Part shown: in pieces, positions 62,531 through 64,000 of the stretch
How the letters are laid out: each line of letters begins with the position of its first letter
How positions within the stretch are numbered: the stretch's first letter is position 1
NCBI GenBank assembly: GCA_964652775.1
Contig: CAZZAM010000002.1
Coordinates: 186,001 to 250,000 of the forward strand
DNA: 64,000 bases
Reading direction: 5' to 3'
Origin: UBA11346 sp038060575
GTDB taxonomy: Bacteria; Planctomycetota; UBA11346
Notes under the pieces: generated by a model
The model's input: the letters and a program-made list of their open reading frames with translations, nothing else
The model's database searches: none
What the model was told of the DNA's origin: nothing
Program-made: the position numbers and the translations under genes

Positions 62531-62991
62531 TATTTACCGCGTTTATGTGCAGGGCTGCGCCGGTCGCCCTTGCTCTGCTTGCCGCTCCGCTTGGCGCCCT
62601 CGACGCCTACCGCGTTATGGACGGCACCGGTGAGTTGACCATTTACGGGGTCGATTCCACCGTGCTCGCGGTCGAGCGTCCGGGTGCAGCGGGTGAAGCT
62701 TTTTATTATGGTGCCGGTGGCTTTTACGCCGGCTCGGGACGTCCTGATCCCATTTTTGGCGGCGTTGTTTTTACCGACGCTTCTGGCGCCGTGGTTGGTC
62801 GCATGGTGCCCAACTATTCGTGTGGCTGGGATCACTTCCGCGCTGATGGAGCGTATCGTGGCATGAGCGTCGTTGTTCCTGGCGATTCGTGGGACGTGGA
62901 TCCCCATGGCGCGATCATGCCCGACGGCCTCTTTCCGGTGCCGATGTCGTGGTCGCAGCAACTCAATCTGCCCAACGCCACGGCTCCATGA
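62527..62991 (+). CDS. Small secreted protein of unknown function
   Basis: A 154-residue protein overlapping the Wzc-like gene by 4 bases and the sugar transferase by 4 bases, so it belongs to the same translation unit. A signal peptide (FMCRAAPVALALLAAPLGAL) is followed by a small beta-rich domain with many Gly, Tyr and Asp residues (ELTIYGVDSTVLAVERPGAA, YYGAGGFYAGSGRPDP, GRMVPNYSCGWDHF). I do not recognise the family. The tight coupling suggests a periplasmic or surface role in polysaccharide export. Confidence 0.75.
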   Translation: MIFTAFMCRAAPVALALLAAPLGALDAYRVMDGTGELTIYGVDSTVLAVERPGAAGEAFYYGAGGFYAGSGRPDPIFGGVVFTDASGAVVGRMVPNYSCGWDHFRADGAYRGMSVVVPGDSWDVDPHGAIMPDGLFPVPMSWSQQLNLPNATAP

Positions 62992-64000
62992 GTGTGATCG
63001 ATCCGCCGTCGTCTGGCACCACGCCATCGAGGCCGACCGGAGAACATCCGTCCCTGGTTTCCTCGCCGCACACAAAATCCCCCAGTGCGCATTTCCGCCG
63101 CGTTTCTTTGGATCGTTTGGAACAGCACGCCATCATGACGCCGACGTTTGATGGTCGGCGCATTCGCCAAGCCCTGGCCGCGGTGCTGTTGGCCTGTGAC
63201 CTCACGGCGATTATCGCCGGTCTGCTGCTCGCTCCGACCTGGGTTTCAGCTGAACACATTGCCCCCATTGCCTGGGCCGCCATTACGCTGACGACGTTGC
63301 CATTGTTGGGCTTGATGCTGGTCAGCGCCTACAGCTGGGATGCGGTTGCTCGCATCGATAGCCTGATCGCAATTACGCTGGCCGCGTTCGCGGGCGCTTT
63401 GGCCGGTCTTTTCGCCTATAAGCTGTTCCTCGTTGAAAGCGGCGCGGTGATTGCCGCGGTGATCACCTGGCGCTCGGCTGCGGCTGCGGCTGCGTTCGCT
63501 GGCTGGGCGGTCCTGACGAGGCTGATCGCACGACGAACCATTCGCAGCTGGCGCCGTGGCTGGTCAACCATCGTGGTCGGCTCGGAGTCTTACCACCAGC
63601 GCGTAGCGACCACCCTGCGGGCGGCCAAGGTGGGCGACACGCTTGAGCTGGTTGATTCGGATGCGGCCGGTGCCGCGCGCGCGCTTGAGATGCTGCTGCC
63701 CGGTCGCCTGCGTTGCATCGTACTCGATCGCGGCCGCGACTCGCTGAGCGTCTCGTTGCGTCTCGCCCTGGTCCACGCGCGTCTCTCGGGTGTGCGCATC
63801 GTGTCGCTGGCGGATGTCATTGAGGAATTCGAAGAGCGTGTGCCGGTCACGGCGGTCGACAGTTGGTGGATACTCGATCTTGAACGCCTGCCCGCATCGG
63901 CGTCGGGTCCGTATCTGGCGATCAAGCGCCTGATTGACCTTGCCGTGTGTGTACCAGCCCTGGCGCTGCTCCTGCCCGTGCTCCTGCTGACCGCAATCGC
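62988..64000 (+). CDS. Polyprenyl-phosphate sugar-phosphotransferase (WcaJ/WbaP-like), cut at window end
   Basis: The frame is open from the ATG at 62988 to the window end (337 codons). The first 55 residues are a hydrophilic tail; four membrane helices follow (for example LAAVLLACDLTAIIAGLLLA, LIAITLAAFAGALAGLFAYK), then a Rossmann-like domain (WSTIVVGSESYHQRVATTL, RIVSLADVIEEFEERVPV). The bacterial sugar-transferase catalytic domain just begins (AIKRLIDLAVCVPALALLLP). Such enzymes load the first sugar-1-phosphate onto undecaprenyl phosphate and thus start repeat-unit assembly. A start at an internal Met near residue 51 is possible. Confidence 0.88.
   Translation, partial: MSVIDPPSSGTTPSRPTGEHPSLVSSPHTKSPSAHFRRVSLDRLEQHAIMTPTFDGRRIRQALAAVLLACDLTAIIAGLLLAPTWVSAEHIAPIAWAAITLTTLPLLGLMLVSAYSWDAVARIDSLIAITLAAFAGALAGLFAYKLFLVESGAVIAAVITWRSAAAAAAFAGWAVLTRLIARRTIRSWRRGWSTIVVGSESYHQRVATTLRAAKVGDTLELVDSDAAGAARALEMLLPGRLRCIVLDRGRDSLSVSLRLALVHARLSGVRIVSLADVIEEFEERVPVTAVDSWWILDLERLPASASGPYLAIKRLIDLAVCVPALALLLPVLLLTAI

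Overview
This 64 kb window is GC-rich bacterial DNA that looks like a member of the PVC superphylum, most likely Planctomycetota or a close relative. The reasons are the density of formylglycine-type sulfatases, a planctomycete-style ECF sigma/FecR pair, a DUF4838 protein, many SGNH hydrolases and BNR sialidase-like proteins, and families of short inverted repeats between genes. The placement is inferred from gene content only.

Region 1 (1-29.7 kb) is a polysaccharide-catabolism neighbourhood. It holds four sulfatases, a YdjC/ChbG-type deacetylase, an oligogalacturonate-lyase-like propeller, a DUF4838/GH67-N-like protein, two paralogous TIM-barrel-like secreted proteins, SGNH esterases, a BD-FAE-like esterase, a beta-helix/Ig surface protein and two tandem sialidase-like proteins. 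Local regulators are an AraC-family protein, a GntR/LacI hybrid and an ECF sigma factor with a FecR-like partner. Together they suggest attack on a sulfated, acetylated, uronate-containing glycan. The region also holds a decayed duplicate of an SGNH gene pair and an in-frame TAA inside the surface-protein gene.

Region 2 (about 29.8-34.3 kb) looks like a small relic genomic island. A 23-bp copy of the 3' end of tRNA-Gln(CUG) lies at 29842-29864 and the intact tRNA gene at 34221-34294. Between them are two type II toxin-antitoxin modules, a lipoprotein, GTCCATTGT repeats and tRNA-derived repeats. No integrase is visible.

Region 3 (34.3-41.9 kb) is housekeeping: a TPR lipoprotein, pabB, nadC, a CPBP protease, rpsD, recQ and an Rsm22-like methyltransferase.

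Region 4 (41.9 kb to the end) is an exopolysaccharide cluster in three transcription blocks. It contains an HlyD/Alg44-like adaptor, a Wza-like export protein and an outer-membrane barrel (+). Next come an unknown anchored protein, three GT4 glycosyltransferases, an asparagine-synthase-type amidotransferase, an O-antigen ligase-like protein and a Wzx-like flippase (-). Last come an SGNH hydrolase, a heterodimeric ABC exporter, a Wzc-like protein with a degenerate kinase domain, a small secreted protein and the start of a polyprenyl-phosphate sugar transferase (+).

Several dispersed repeat families are present. Two different inverted-repeat families share the same outer CCAAGGCAACC ends. A GAAGG/CCTTC family forms the N-termini, including the hydrophobic signal segment, of two unrelated exported proteins.
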